The translations under genes were made by a program, and so were the position numbers. 64,000 nt of DNA, taken from Thermocaproicibacter melissae. GTDB taxonomy: Bacteria > Bacillota > Clostridia > Oscillospirales > Acutalibacteraceae. The DNA lies in contig NZ_CP101827.1 of assembly GCF_024498295.1 (NCBI RefSeq), positions 310,001-374,000 on the forward strand. The letters are read 5' to 3'. Numbering within the stretch: position 1 is the first letter of the stretch; every line of letters begins with the position of its first letter. Of this stretch, positions 8,245-19,624 are shown piece after piece. The notes below the pieces were generated by a model, which did not search any database, was not told where the DNA came from, and worked only from the letters and a program-made list of their open reading frames with translations.

Positions 8245-8952
8245 TTAGCTCCATCTCTTGCTTTCGAGCTTGCGGGCGGTCAAGAAAAGGAAGACCGCAG
8301 CCACGCTCAAAAAGAAGATCATGCTCGTTACGTTAAAGATACCGTTGGTGAACGGCTGAAAGCGAGCATTGAACGAAATCCAGTTTAGAATCTTTGCGAG
8401 TACATCGTTGTTCACCGTTGTGGAAAGGTCGCCCACAAGAAGCAGCACCAGGGAAATACCGAAGGTGGCAATTGCCGAAACCACCTGGCTTTGCGTCAGC
8501 GAAGAAATAAAGTTGCCGATTGCAATAAACGCAGCGCCGCAGAGGAGTGCGCCCAAGATAGTGCACAGAATACGAGGCCAGTCCGGCGAACCGATGAAAC
8601 TGATAACGACGGCAGGAATCAAGCTTGCCAAAATGCCGATGGTGAACATCAGGAACGCCGCGAGGAATTTTCCGAACACGATGGAGAAAACGCCCACCGG
8701 TGCGGTCAGAAGCCCCTGGTCCGTTTTGTTGCGAATCTCTTCACTGAATGTGCGCATGGTAATCAGCGGCAGAAGAATCAGCATCATCCATGTAAATGCT
8801 GTGCTGTAAACCATGGGGATATAGCCGGAAGACTGCATCCCGAGCACCTGCTCATAGAAGAAACCGAAAATCAGGAGCATTATTCCCAGAAAAACGTAGC
8901 CAATCGGTGCGAAGAAATAACCTCTCAACTCTTTTTTCGCAATAGCAATCAT
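8245..8952 (-). CDS. ABC-2 type transporter permease (GldF-like)
   Basis: Integral membrane permease of 235 residues with about six hydrophobic segments. It begins with the MIAIAKKELRGYFFAPIGYVF pattern seen in GldF/NosY-like permeases, and the EIRNKTDQGLLTAPV cytoplasmic loop is the usual contact site for the ATPase. Its start overlaps the end of the ATPase gene by 4 bp (ATGA), so the two are translationally coupled. In gliding bacteria homologues form the GldAFG complex. Here, in a Firmicute, the substrate is unknown. Confidence 0.88.
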   Translation of the reverse strand: MIAIAKKELRGYFFAPIGYVFLGIMLLIFGFFYEQVLGMQSSGYIPMVYSTAFTWMMLILLPLITMRTFSEEIRNKTDQGLLTAPVGVFSIVFGKFLAAFLMFTIGILASLIPAVVISFIGSPDWPRILCTILGALLCGAAFIAIGNFISSLTQSQVVSAIATFGISLVLLLVGDLSTTVNNDVLAKILNWISFNARFQPFTNGIFNVTSMIFFLSVAAVFLFLTARKLESKRWS

Positions 8953-9935
8953 CTCTTATCGCCGTCCCTTCCGAAATTGCGGTCGGCGTTGTCGCTCAGG
9001 TAAGTGGAACCTGTCAGGCGCAGGAAGACGTCCTCAAGAGAAAGCTCGCTGCTTTCCATGGAGAGAATCGGCCAGTTACGCTTTGCGGCAATGCCGAAGA
9101 GCGGACGGCGTAGGTCAGCCGACGCACGTCCGTCAATTTCATATTCGTGAACACCGGGTTCTTTCTCCCCGAAATCACGCACAGCGAGGACACCGCGAAT
9201 GGAGCGAATCGCCTGCATAACCTCCGAAGGAGTTCCTTCCATCCGCACGTTGAGCTTCTGCTCTTTGCCCTGGCTTCCGTGCTCAAGCTCATACGGTGTT
9301 CCGTCCGCAACAATCTTGCCGCGGTTAATGATGATGATACGGTCCGCCACGGCCTGCACTTCCGGCAGGATGTGCGAACTAAGAATAACGGTGTGGTTTT
9401 TGCCGAGGTTTTTGATGAGGTTGCGCACCTCAATAATCTGTTTCGGGTCAAGACCAACGGTGGGCTCGTCCAGAATCAGCACAGGAGGGTTGCCGATCAG
9501 TGCCTGGGCTAGGCCGACACGCTGGCGATAGCCTTTTGACAGGTTACCGATAAGTCTGTTGTAAACATCGCTGATGCGAACAAGCGCGCAGATTTCTTTG
9601 ATATGCTTTTCGCGCGGCAGGGTAACCTTTTTCAGTTCATACTGATAGTTCAGAAACTCTTTGACCGTCATGTCGAGGTAGAGGGGAGGAATTTCCGGCA
9701 TGTAGCCAACGAGTCTCTTCGCTTCGTTCGGATTGTCAAGCGTGTTGTAGCCGCCGATTGTGACAGACCCTTCACTTGCGGAAATGTACCCCGTTATGAT
9801 GTTCATTGTGGTGGATTTTCCTGCGCCGTTCGGCCCTAGGAAACCTACCACGGTGTTTTCGCCTACGGTGAAGCTGACATGGTTTAGCGCCACGTTTTCA
9901 CCGTAACGTTTCGAGAGGTTTTTCACCTCAATCAT
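8949..9935 (-). CDS. ABC transporter ATP-binding protein (GldA-like)
   Basis: Cytoplasmic ATPase of 328 residues. Walker A GPNGAGKST lies near residues 35-43, the signature LSKGYRQRVGLAQA near 134, Walker B VLILDEPTVGLDP near 153-165, and the switch His in SSHIL near 190. A C-terminal extension of about 100 residues resembles the DUF4162-type tail of multidrug/gliding ATPases. Start chosen at ATG 9935 because of the AGGAGGG site 8 nt upstream; an extended frame begins at 9968. First gene of the operon ATPase-permease-auxiliary-DUF4340. Confidence 0.93.
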   Translation of the reverse strand: MIEVKNLSKRYGENVALNHVSFTVGENTVVGFLGPNGAGKSTTMNIITGYISASEGSVTIGGYNTLDNPNEAKRLVGYMPEIPPLYLDMTVKEFLNYQYELKKVTLPREKHIKEICALVRISDVYNRLIGNLSKGYRQRVGLAQALIGNPPVLILDEPTVGLDPKQIIEVRNLIKNLGKNHTVILSSHILPEVQAVADRIIIINRGKIVADGTPYELEHGSQGKEQKLNVRMEGTPSEVMQAIRSIRGVLAVRDFGEKEPGVHEYEIDGRASADLRRPLFGIAAKRNWPILSMESSELSLEDVFLRLTGSTYLSDNADRNFGRDGDKR

Positions 9936-10268
9936 GGAATCATCCCTCCTGAGCATATTAGCTAACATTACCTTTCTATTCTAGCAATCCGTGAAAGCAA
10001 AAGTGTAAACATTTCTTGAACGATTGCTGAGAGTTTTATTATTATAGCACAAACTTTTCGGAGAAAAAACCCTTTCCTGTAACTTGGCGAAGAAATGCAC
10101 ATCAAGATTTTCCTTCAGGTTATGGAGAACCCGCGGTTGCCCGAAAGTTCCATTCGCGGTATAATGATTTTATCACGGTGAGCCGCAAAAGTGCGGCCAA
10201 AGATGCCGCAGCCTTCCGCACGGGGCTGCCGGTGCGCGAAAAAACGTGCGGAGAAACGGTGGAATAAC
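9936..10268. other. Divergent intergenic region, ABC operon / DUF1015 gene
   Basis: It holds promoters facing both ways. For the minus strand there is a TATAAT (plus-strand ATTATA at 10041-10046) without a convincing -35. For the plus strand there is the promoter listed at 10137-10165. The transcribed leader of the DUF1015 gene can fold (GCCGC/GCGGC at about 10183-10198). I see no riboswitch consensus. Confidence 0.5.
10137..10165 (+). promoter_or_regulatory. Sigma-A type promoter of the DUF1015 gene
   Basis: TTGCCC (10137-10142), 17-bp spacer, TATAAT (10160-10165), leaving a GC-rich leader of about 95 nt before the start codon. Confidence 0.6.
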
Positions 10269-11543
10269 ATGGCAGAAATCAAACCCTTCCGCGCTTTGCG
10301 CTATACGGCACAAGCGGGAAAAATCGAAGAACTCACCTGCCCCCCTTACGACATCATCAGCGAGGAAGAGCGCGTTGCATTTCTGAACAAGAACCCCCGC
10401 AACGTCATCCGGCTTGAGCTGCCGAAGGGCGAGGATCCTTACACGGAAGCAAGAAAGACTTTGAAAACTTGGCTCGCGGACGGAACGCTTCGTCGCGACA
10501 CAGACCCCGGCTTCTACATTTACGAAGAGGAATTTGAGGCCTACGGCGTCCGCAAAAAAGTAAAGGGCTTCATCTGCCTTGTGAAGCTCGAGGAATTCTC
10601 AAAGGGTATTGTGCTGCCGCACGAGGAGACGCTTTCCAAAGCAAAGGAAGACCGTTTCCGTCTGATGCAGGCAACCGGATGCAACTTCAGCCAGATTTAC
10701 TCCCTCTACATGGACGAAGCGCATATCACCGGCGCAAGGCTTGACGCGCTTTCTTCCGGCAAGCCGCGCTATGAGTTTTCGGACGGTGCCGTCACGCACC
10801 GCATGTGGCTCGTCAACGACAAGGAAGCCATCAAGGCAATCTGCGCCGACTTTGAAAACCGCAAGCTTTATATCGCGGACGGCCATCACCGCTACGAGAC
10901 CGCGCTGAACTACCGCAACTATTGCCGTGAGCACGGCATCGCCAAGGGCGGCGAGGATTATGTGATGATGATGCTCGTGGATATGGAGAACGACGGCCTC
11001 GTGGTATTCCCGACGCACCGCCTGGTGCGCGGCCTTTCCGGTTTCAACGCCGAAAAGCTGCTTGCCGCCTGCGCCGACGAATTTGAGGTCATTCCGCAGC
11101 AGGGCACGGATACCATTGAGCGTGTGCTGAACGAAAAATATCTGCAAGGCAAAAAAGCATTCGCGTTCTACGATGGCGGGGAGAACTGGACCCTGCTCGT
11201 GCTGAAGGACATCGGCGTGATGCGTTCCGTTCTTCCGGATAAAAGCGAAGCATACCGCGGTCTTGACGTTTCCGTCCTGCACAACCTGATTCTTGAAAAG
11301 TACCTCGGCATTGACAAAGAGAACATGGCAAAGCAGGTCAACCTGACTTACACCCGTTCTCTGCAGGAGGCGCTGGCTTCGGTACAAAGCGGGGAAAGCC
11401 AGTGCGCGTTCCTTCTCAACCCGACCCGCGTCACCGAGATCCGCGACGTCGCCGCCGCGGGCGAAAAGATGCCACAGAAATCCACATATTTTTACCCGAA
11501 GCTGATTACCGGCCTCGTGATGAACAAACTCAACGACGACTGA
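10269..11543 (+). CDS. DUF1015 family protein
   Basis: Protein of 424 residues matching DUF1015 from end to end: PFRALRY near the N-terminus, the CPPYDII motif near residue 25, NPRNVIRLELP, then ADGHHRYETALNYR near 205 and MMMLVDMENDGLVVFPTHR near 235. The ADGHHRYE segment looks like an active or metal site, but the function of the family is not established. Start chosen at ATG 10269 because family members begin with this PFRAL-type segment; the longer frame from 10191 runs through the structured leader. It is monocistronic with its own promoter and terminator. It is likely cytoplasmic, as no signal or membrane span is seen. Confidence 0.9.
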   Translation: MAEIKPFRALRYTAQAGKIEELTCPPYDIISEEERVAFLNKNPRNVIRLELPKGEDPYTEARKTLKTWLADGTLRRDTDPGFYIYEEEFEAYGVRKKVKGFICLVKLEEFSKGIVLPHEETLSKAKEDRFRLMQATGCNFSQIYSLYMDEAHITGARLDALSSGKPRYEFSDGAVTHRMWLVNDKEAIKAICADFENRKLYIADGHHRYETALNYRNYCREHGIAKGGEDYVMMMLVDMENDGLVVFPTHRLVRGLSGFNAEKLLAACADEFEVIPQQGTDTIERVLNEKYLQGKKAFAFYDGGENWTLLVLKDIGVMRSVLPDKSEAYRGLDVSVLHNLILEKYLGIDKENMAKQVNLTYTRSLQEALASVQSGESQCAFLLNPTRVTEIRDVAAAGEKMPQKSTYFYPKLITGLVMNKLNDD

Positions 11544-11560
11544 TTTTCCCGAAAATTGTA

Positions 11561-11593
11561 AAAGCCGTACCGCAAATTACGCGGTACGGCTTT
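11561..11593. terminator. Bidirectional terminator between DUF1015 and NUDIX genes
   Basis: Perfect 13-bp stem AAAGCCGTACCGC (11561-11573) / GCGGTACGGCTTT (11581-11593) with T-runs on both outer sides. It serves the convergent genes. Confidence 0.9.
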
Positions 11594-11597
11594 TTTC

Positions 11598-12146
11598 TTA
11601 ATGAAACTTGCCTTCGGAAATCAACGTATTCAGCTTCAAAATCAAGACCTGCGTTTTGGAGTCGCAAATCTCGCCGTTCATGACCATCTCCACAGCCTTG
11701 CTCAGCGGGATTTTCTCCACCTCGAGGAATTCTCCCTCGTCGAGGTCATCGCTGCCCCGGCTTTCCACACGGCAGGCGTAGAGGAAAATAATCTCATTCG
11801 TGTAGCCGGGGGAGGGATAGAGCTTGCCGAGGTCGACGTAATTTTTTCCGGTAACGCCCGTCTCCTCGCGAAGTTCCCGTTTGCCGGCCTCCAGCGGGTC
11901 CTCGTCCTTTTCCAGTTTTCCCGCCGGAAGCTCCAGCACAACCTCATGATACGGGTAACGGTACTGCCGCACAAAGAAAAGCTCGTTGTTGTCGGTCAGC
12001 GCCGCCACGCAGACGCCGCCATGGTGGTCGACACATTCGCGTGTTACGACACGCCCGTTTTCAAGTTCTGCGCGGTCAACGTGGAAATCGAGAATTTTGC
12101 CTCGGTAAATGTAATTCTGCTCCAGTGTTTTCTCGGTCAATTTCAT
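11598..12146 (-). CDS. nudF: ADP-ribose pyrophosphatase, NUDIX family
   Basis: Hydrolyses ADP-ribose (and probably related nucleoside diphosphate sugars) to AMP and ribose-5-phosphate. The 182-residue protein has a complete NUDIX box around residues 79-102 (G-x5-E-x7-REL-x-EE-x-G). It also has the upstream FVRQYRYP segment and the downstream proline-type motif (SPGYTNE) that characterise the ADP-ribose class. Start chosen at ATG 12146, which has an AAAGGGGAA site; a longer frame to 12269 lacks support. It shares a bidirectional terminator with the convergent DUF1015 gene. Confidence 0.9.
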   Translation of the reverse strand: MKLTEKTLEQNYIYRGKILDFHVDRAELENGRVVTRECVDHHGGVCVAALTDNNELFFVRQYRYPYHEVVLELPAGKLEKDEDPLEAGKRELREETGVTGKNYVDLGKLYPSPGYTNEIIFLYACRVESRGSDDLDEGEFLEVEKIPLSKAVEMVMNGEICDSKTQVLILKLNTLISEGKFH

Positions 12147-12328
12147 GGAATCTGAGGTTCCCCTTTCCGGCCGAAATCTTTTCCACAAGTTTTTCAAAAA
12201 CAGTTGAAAACTCAGTTTTCCGTTCCTGCTATTTTGCCCGAAAAGCCGCATGCAGCCTATGTTTTCCAATTTTCTAATAAGTAATTACCTGTTGTTGAAA
12301 ACCTGTGTGCTTTTGTTGATTTCCGCTT
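12147..12328. other. NUDIX upstream region with GTTGAAAA and DnaA-box-like motifs
   Basis: The 182 bp hold two GTTGAAAAC copies (12203-12211 and 12294-12302) and one TTTTCCACA (12179-12187), the same words that cluster around dnaA about 11 kb away. It also carries the promoter of the NUDIX gene, which I could not place precisely. Confidence 0.4.
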
Positions 12329-12991
12329 TTACTTAGTATATGCGTACGTGAAATCGGGCTCATAATCGTAGAGAATCCGGTAAAGCGCAGCGGCACGCGC
12401 ACGGTAATACTCCATCACTTTTGTGGCGGTTGTCACCCGTGCCACGCTTCCGCCAGTCTGTACACTTTTGCCGATTTCCTCGATTGCGGCTGCTTTTCCG
12501 TCTTCCCACTTTTTCTGGTCGGCCTGGATTTTACTCCATTTTTCCGCATCAGTGGTTTCGAGCTTCGCTTTCAGCTCCTCCATCGCGTGGGTGATTTCCT
12601 TGTTCCAGAGGCTGGTAAACTTGCCCGTAAGCTCAACAATGTCCGTCGTTGTTATGAGCGTAGACATCTCCGAGGCATAGCGTTCATCAATCGGGTTATT
12701 CTTAAACTTTTTGTTGAACGCTTCGCTGTCTGTACTTATAGTATTAACCGGACCCTCGTCTCCGCTCCCGCGGTCGTTTGCATTTTCCGAGGAAACCTCG
12801 GCCTGAGAAGAAGCGGCCGCTTTGGAATCGGCGGCGGAAGAGGGCGACTGGCTCACAACCGTTTTCTTCTCAGAGGAGGTCTGCGAAGAAGTGGAATCTC
12901 CAGCTACGGTGGGAAGCGTTACATTCGAGCAGCCTGCCAGCAGAAGTGCTGCGCAGAGTGCTGCTCCGACAACTTGAACGGCCTTTTTCAT
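12329..12991 (-). CDS. LprI-like lipoprotein
   Basis: Secreted lipoprotein of 220 residues. A signal peptide ends in the lipobox LLAGC (Cys at about residue 21), followed by a Ser/Ala-rich spacer up to about residue 85. The C-terminal domain (residues about 100-215) has the pattern of the DUF1311/LprI lysozyme-inhibitor-like family: charged helices with WSKIQADQKKWEDGK, then GGSVARVTTATKV and a YYRARAAALYRIL helix. The usual Cys pair of LprI is not visible, so the family link is tentative. It lies 14 bp after gyrA on the same strand and may be read through from the gyr operon. It is likely anchored to the outer face of the membrane. Confidence 0.7.
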   Translation of the reverse strand: MKKAVQVVGAALCAALLLAGCSNVTLPTVAGDSTSSQTSSEKKTVVSQSPSSAADSKAAASSQAEVSSENANDRGSGDEGPVNTISTDSEAFNKKFKNNPIDERYASEMSTLITTTDIVELTGKFTSLWNKEITHAMEELKAKLETTDAEKWSKIQADQKKWEDGKAAAIEEIGKSVQTGGSVARVTTATKVMEYYRARAAALYRILYDYEPDFTYAYTK

Positions 12992-13005
12992 GACTGATAC
13001 TCCCT

Positions 13006-15555
13006 TTATTCCTGTGTATTTTCATCTTCGGAAATCATTTCGGGTTCTTGCGCTTCCTGCTGGATTTCTTCTTCGGTTGCGCCTCCTTCCTCGGCGCTTC
13101 CGTCGTCTTCGGGCTGAGCGGTTTCTTCCTCGTCGCTGCGTGTGGTGCGGGCGACCGTTACCACACGGTTTCCTTCGCCGACACGCATGAGCAGAACGCC
13201 CTTAGCCGGACGTGAGCAGACGCGGATGCTGTCGGCATGGATGCGGATGATGACGCCGTTGGAGGAAATGAGAATGAGGTCGTCATCGGGGTCAATGACC
13301 TGAATGGCCGCGACGTTTCCGTATGGTTCCACGCGGTAGTTGAGGATTCCCATGCCGCCGCGCTTCTGGAGGCGGTAGTCGTCAATCGGCGAGAGGCGGC
13401 CGAAGCCGGTCTCGGAAACCGTGAGCACAAACGCGCCCGGGCGCAGAACGCTCATGCCAACAACCTTGTCGTTCTCTCGGAGGCTAATGGCTTTCACGCC
13501 GTGAGCCGTGCGGCCCATGGGACGGACGTCGCTTTCTTTGAAGCGAATGGCGTAGCCCAGATTCGTCGCCACAAGCAGTTCATCGTCGCCGCTTGTGAGG
13601 CGTACCCAAGAAAGCTCGTCGCCTTCGTCGAGGGTGACGGCATTGATGCCGTTTTTGCGAACATTGCTGAATGCGGAAAGCGGCGTTCTCTTGATGACGC
13701 CGTTTTTCGTCACCATCACAAGGTAGCTCTCGTTGTCAAATTCGCGCACGCGAATCATCGACGTTACCTTTTCGTCCTGCGCAATGGGCAAAAGGTTTGC
13801 GATGTTCATGCCCTTGCTGGTGCGGGTGCCTTCCGGAACCTCGTAGCATTTTAGGCGGTAGGCGCGGCCGCGGTCCGTGAAGAACATCACGTAGTCGTGC
13901 GTTCCGATGACGAACATCTCGGAAGCCACGTCCTCCTCACGGCGGGTCATGCCGCTCACGCCACGTCCGCCGCGGCGCTGCGTGCGGTAAGTGTCAAGAT
14001 TCTGGCGTTTGATATAGCCGAATTCCGTCAGGGTGAGCATGCACTCTTCGTCCGGAATCAGGTCTTCAATATCCATTTCACCGCTGACCGCCTCTATGCT
14101 GGTGCGGCGCGGATCGTTGAATTTTTCTTTGACCGCGAGCGCTTCCGTCTTCACGATGGCAAGCACGCGGGCTTCGTGTGCGAGAATATCTTCGTAGTCG
14201 CGAATCTTTTCGCGCAGATCGGCAAGTTCTTTTTCGAGCTTGTCTCTTTCGAGTCCGGTCAGACGGCCGAGAGGCATCTCCACAATGGCCTTTGTCTGCA
14301 CGTCGTCGAGGGCGAAGCGGGCGGCTAAGTTCTGGCGGGCTTCCGCAACGGATTTCGACGCGCGGATGATGTGCACGACTTCGTCGATGTTGTCGACGGC
14401 AACTTTGAGGCCCTCGAGAATATGGGCACGCTCCTGCGCTTTTTTCAGTTCAAAGGCAGTGCGACGGCGTACCACTTCTTCCTGGAACTTGATGTATTCT
14501 TGGAGAATCTGTTTCAGCGTGAGCGTTTTCGGCTCGCCGTTCACAATGGCAAGCATAATCACGCCGAACGTTGATTGCATCTGGGTATAAGTAAACAGGT
14601 GGTTCAGCACAATCTGCGGGGAGGCGTCGCGCCTTACGGAAATCACGATGCGCATGCCTTCCCGGTCGGAGTGGTCCTCTATGTTGGTGATACCATCAAT
14701 ACGTTTTTCCTTCACGAGGTCGGCAATGCTTTCAATCAGCCTTGCCTTGTTGACCTGATACGGCAGCTCCGTCACAACAATCTGGAAACGGCCGTTCTTT
14801 TCTTCTTCAATTTCGGCACGGGCGCGCACGATGATGCGGCCGCGGCCCGTTGCGTAGGCGGCGCGGATTCCGCTGCGGCCCATGATGATGCCGCCCGTCG
14901 GGAAATCCGGCCCCTTAATGCACTGCATCAGGTCGTCGAGCGTCGCGTCCGGATTGTCGATGAGCATGCAGACGCCGTCGATAACTTCGCCCATGTTGTG
15001 CGGCGGAATGTTTGTCGCCATGCCGACGGCGATGCCGGTGGAGCCGTTGACGAGAAGGTTCGGGAAATGGCTCGGCAGAACCACAGGCTCTTTTAGACGG
15101 TCGTCGTAGTTCGGCTGGAAATCGACGGTATCTTTGTCGATGTCCTGCAGCATCTCCACGGCGATTTTGCTCATGCGAGCTTCCGTGTAACGGTAAGCAG
15201 CCGGCGGGTCACCGTCGATAGAACCGAAGTTTCCGTGACCGTCTACCAGCATGTAACGCATCGAGAAATCCTGCGCAAGGCGGACGAGTGCGTCATAAAC
15301 GGAAGCGTCGCCGTGCGGATGGTAACGTCCGAGCACGGAACCGACGGTATCGGCGCACTTGCGGTAAGCTTTGTCCGGCGACAGGCCGTTTTCGTACATC
15401 GTGTAAAGAATGCGTCTATGAACCGGTTTCAGACCGTCGCGCACGTCCGGCAGGGCACGCGAAACGATAACCGACATCGAATAATCCAGAAACGCCTTCT
15501 TGATTTCTTTTTCAAGGTCTACGTTTATAATTCGTTCGTTTTCTATTTCATCCAT
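13006..15555 (-). CDS. gyrA: DNA gyrase subunit A
   Basis: Breakage-reunion subunit of gyrase, which introduces negative supercoils with GyrB. The 849-residue protein has the N-terminal [16 protein letters not shown] segment (residues 33-48), the catalytic Tyr at about residue 123 (RYTEARM), the GyrA box QRRGGRG that identifies gyrase rather than topoisomerase IV, and an acidic C-terminal tail after the beta-pinwheel. The quinolone-determining stretch reads [10 protein letters not shown]: Ala84 sits where E. coli has Ser83, while Asp88 (E. coli Asp87) is conserved. The start codon overlaps the stop of the preceding YcxB-like gene by one base (TAATG), with AGGAAGG upstream. Confidence 0.98.
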   Translation of the reverse strand: MDEIENERIINVDLEKEIKKAFLDYSMSVIVSRALPDVRDGLKPVHRRILYTMYENGLSPDKAYRKCADTVGSVLGRYHPHGDASVYDALVRLAQDFSMRYMLVDGHGNFGSIDGDPPAAYRYTEARMSKIAVEMLQDIDKDTVDFQPNYDDRLKEPVVLPSHFPNLLVNGSTGIAVGMATNIPPHNMGEVIDGVCMLIDNPDATLDDLMQCIKGPDFPTGGIIMGRSGIRAAYATGRGRIIVRARAEIEEEKNGRFQIVVTELPYQVNKARLIESIADLVKEKRIDGITNIEDHSDREGMRIVISVRRDASPQIVLNHLFTYTQMQSTFGVIMLAIVNGEPKTLTLKQILQEYIKFQEEVVRRRTAFELKKAQERAHILEGLKVAVDNIDEVVHIIRASKSVAEARQNLAARFALDDVQTKAIVEMPLGRLTGLERDKLEKELADLREKIRDYEDILAHEARVLAIVKTEALAVKEKFNDPRRTSIEAVSGEMDIEDLIPDEECMLTLTEFGYIKRQNLDTYRTQRRGGRGVSGMTRREEDVASEMFVIGTHDYVMFFTDRGRAYRLKCYEVPEGTRTSKGMNIANLLPIAQDEKVTSMIRVREFDNESYLVMVTKNGVIKRTPLSAFSNVRKNGINAVTLDEGDELSWVRLTSGDDELLVATNLGYAIRFKESDVRPMGRTAHGVKAISLRENDKVVGMSVLRPGAFVLTVSETGFGRLSPIDDYRLQKRGGMGILNYRVEPYGNVAAIQVIDPDDDLILISSNGVIIRIHADSIRVCSRPAKGVLLMRVGEGNRVVTVARTTRSDEEETAQPEDDGSAEEGGATEEEIQQEAQEPEMISEDENTQE

Positions 15556-16103
15556 TAGCGGGCACCTTCCTGCTTAAATTTCCGGTTCAGTCTGGCGGCA
15601 AGCAGATGCTCCACGCGCTCCTGCTCTTCCGGACTCATTGTTCGTTTTGGTATCAAACGGCTTTCGTCGGGTGCGGTGCAAAGCAGCACCGACGTCTCGT
15701 CGGCGTAAGCCGAGAAAAACATCTCATAAGGAATTTTGGCTTCGTAGCGTTCGCCGTGGAACTCTACGCAATCTTCTCGAAAAACAACCTGCTGCGCGGC
15801 CACGCCGCACAGTCCTTTTTGAAACTGCACAGCGGCCATCCGCCTTACGACTGCCTCCTGAAACGGATAACTCACGAACAGGAGGAACGCGCCCAAAACG
15901 GTGCAAACCCCGGCAAGCCACTGAAACGGGCGGCCGGTTGCATAGTGAAGAACAAACAACACCACGCCGATGACGAATAATGCCGCGCCGACAAGCTTGT
16001 TTACCAAGCGGTAGTTTCCCTCTGCCTGCATTTTCAGCCGCGCGGCGGCGCCGTTCATGTAGTCTTCACAGGTGACAGCAAAATTGAGCTCAACCGGCTC
16101 CAT
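15555..16103 (-). CDS. YcxB-like membrane protein, copy 1
   Basis: Protein of 182 residues with two adjacent membrane spans (about residues 36-55 and 62-80) and a soluble C-terminal region whose layout ([12 protein letters not shown], then [20 protein letters not shown]) resembles the YcxB-like domain. Function of the family is unknown. It is the third of three consecutive genes of this kind between gyrB and gyrA; its start abuts the stop of copy 2 and its stop overlaps the gyrA start, so the whole block is translationally coupled. Family assignment is by pattern only. Confidence 0.65.
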   Translation of the reverse strand: MEPVELNFAVTCEDYMNGAAARLKMQAEGNYRLVNKLVGAALFVIGVVLFVLHYATGRPFQWLAGVCTVLGAFLLFVSYPFQEAVVRRMAAVQFQKGLCGVAAQQVVFREDCVEFHGERYEAKIPYEMFFSAYADETSVLLCTAPDESRLIPKRTMSPEEQERVEHLLAARLNRKFKQEGAR

Positions 16104-16679
16104 TCAGCTTCCTCCTTTTCTGGACGGCATCCGGTACCATCGGCCGTCGAACGCATAGCGCATCAGGCCCGAAAGCTCCTCGGCCTGTTCTGAGGGAAGC
16201 CCCTCCTTTTTCAGCACAAGAAGAAATCTTTGGCGGCCTCCGGCTGCGCAAATCAGGCGGTCTGTTTCCACGCAGAGGGAAAAATCCGTCCAGTATTCGA
16301 CCATGTGCTCACATTCGGTCACAATCTCCGCGCTGCGCCGCGAAAGCGTGATTTTGGCGGGGAGGGCTGCCAAAGGGCAGCAGCGAAACCAATTTTCTGC
16401 CCGGTTTCTCTGCCAGACAGGCTGGAACAACCAAATGACAATCCCTGCCGCAAGGCAGAGAACGGACACCGCAATCAAGGTTGCGCGAACGGAAACTCTT
16501 GCCCAGCTGAGCGGAAGAAACGACGCGGCGATCCCGCCCGCCGTAATGCACATCAGCATGCGCACCGAGCGCCGCCTCATGGGTGCCGAGAAAAACAACG
16601 CTGCCTGAAAGGCCTCGGCAAAATCCCGCGCCGTGAGCGTTTGCTGCACGGTAACCGGTTCCTCGATTTTTTTGGGCAT
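16104..16679 (-). CDS. YcxB-like membrane protein, copy 2
   Basis: Protein of 191 residues with the same plan as its neighbours: a short charged N-terminus, two close membrane spans (about residues 43-60 and 68-86) and a C-terminal soluble domain (ITLSRRSAEIVTECEHMVEYW, then LCVETDRLICAAGGRQRFLL). A GGAGGG ribosome site precedes ATG 16679. Sequence identity to the flanking copies looks low, so if they arose by duplication it was long ago. Probably a membrane protein with its main domain in the cytoplasm. Confidence 0.6.
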   Translation of the reverse strand: MPKKIEEPVTVQQTLTARDFAEAFQAALFFSAPMRRRSVRMLMCITAGGIAASFLPLSWARVSVRATLIAVSVLCLAAGIVIWLFQPVWQRNRAENWFRCCPLAALPAKITLSRRSAEIVTECEHMVEYWTDFSLCVETDRLICAAGGRQRFLLVLKKEGLPSEQAEELSGLMRYAFDGRWYRMPSRKGGS

Positions 16680-16693
16680 CTGTTTCCCTCCGT

Positions 16694-17368
16694 TTACTTT
16701 TTCGGCCGCGTCCCCGCGGTGAGCATTGCCTCAACATAGGGGAGAAACTCATCCTGCACGCACCGGAACGGAATAATCACGCACCGCAGCGTGCGGGTAA
16801 GTGCTTCCTTTTCAAACGGATAAACCAGTGTAAACGCCTTCTCCGTGCGGAGCAGCTCTGCCGTTCCGTCGAGGGGAAGTTGGCTGCCGGTTTCCGGCAG
16901 CTCGATGCGGTCCGGGTAAATTGTTACTTTGCCCATTCCGCTTTCTTGGTACTTTTTCTTCTCGTGATTCAAATTTGAATACGGCATAGCAAGAAATGAG
17001 ACAGTTATCAGGCTCAGGCAAACCAGAATAATCCAGTTTTTCGGTGTATCATACGCGATAATCTGCCGAAAAGTGACGACAGTATAGAGTACAACAATTG
17101 CCGCCATCAGATAATCCAGAAAATCCGTCGTGCGTAGAAATCCGGTTTTGCGGATATTTTCGCGGATTTCTTGATCCGTGAGGTCACAGACCAGCGAAAT
17201 TCCGGTCTGCGGTTTTTCAAAATTTTTCGTGCAGTCGGAAACAAGTTTCGCTTCCTGCGGCGGGATCTTTTCCGCCGTACTTCGCCCGGGGTCTCCGTCT
17301 GCGGCCGGCGTGGAATCTTTTCCAGAGGGTCGCACTTTCGATTCCCGTTCCGTGAAAACTGTAAACAT
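16694..17368 (-). CDS. YcxB-like membrane protein, copy 3
   Basis: Protein of 224 residues with a longer, charged N-terminal region (about 85 residues), two membrane spans (about 89-107 and 117-135) and a C-terminal beta-rich region (VTIYPDRIELPETGSQ, then LRTEKAFTLVYPF) like that of the other two copies. An AAAGGAGAA site precedes ATG 17368. It is the first of the trio after gyrB, separated from it by 170 bp in which I see no terminator. Confidence 0.6.
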   Translation of the reverse strand: MFTVFTERESKVRPSGKDSTPAADGDPGRSTAEKIPPQEAKLVSDCTKNFEKPQTGISLVCDLTDQEIRENIRKTGFLRTTDFLDYLMAAIVVLYTVVTFRQIIAYDTPKNWIILVCLSLITVSFLAMPYSNLNHEKKKYQESGMGKVTIYPDRIELPETGSQLPLDGTAELLRTEKAFTLVYPFEKEALTRTLRCVIIPFRCVQDEFLPYVEAMLTAGTRPKK

Positions 17369-17538
17369 AAAATTTCTCCTTTTTCAGGTTGCTTCATGGA
17401 CGTTCCAAAGCGAATCAACAGCCAAATGGTTTGCAGGTTTTCATGGACGTTGGCTAGAAGTTATTCTTGTTAGGAGACTCTGGTGCAGTGCAAGAAAATC
17501 AGGTTTTTGTTTGGAGTATTTCAGCGGCGGTACGCTTT

Positions 17539-19482
<1,944 letters not shown>

Positions 19483-19624
19483 TCAACCCTCCATGTACGG
19501 TATCCGCGTCGGCTTTGCCGAGCGTTTCCAGCCGTATCCGCCCACAGCAGCTTTTTTCTTCTACTGTAAGCTGTTATCTTTCTTAAAATCTCTTCCGTTA
19601 TCTTTTTATTTTACAATGATGCAT

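Noticed and set aside
12179-12187. Isolated DnaA-box match TTTTCCACA, and another at 35518-35526
   Set aside because: The relaxed consensus is expected a few times by chance in a window of this size; only the clusters around dnaA are treated as meaningful.
13237-13854. 205-codon plus-strand ORF
   Set aside because: Antisense shadow of gyrA with no ribosome site.
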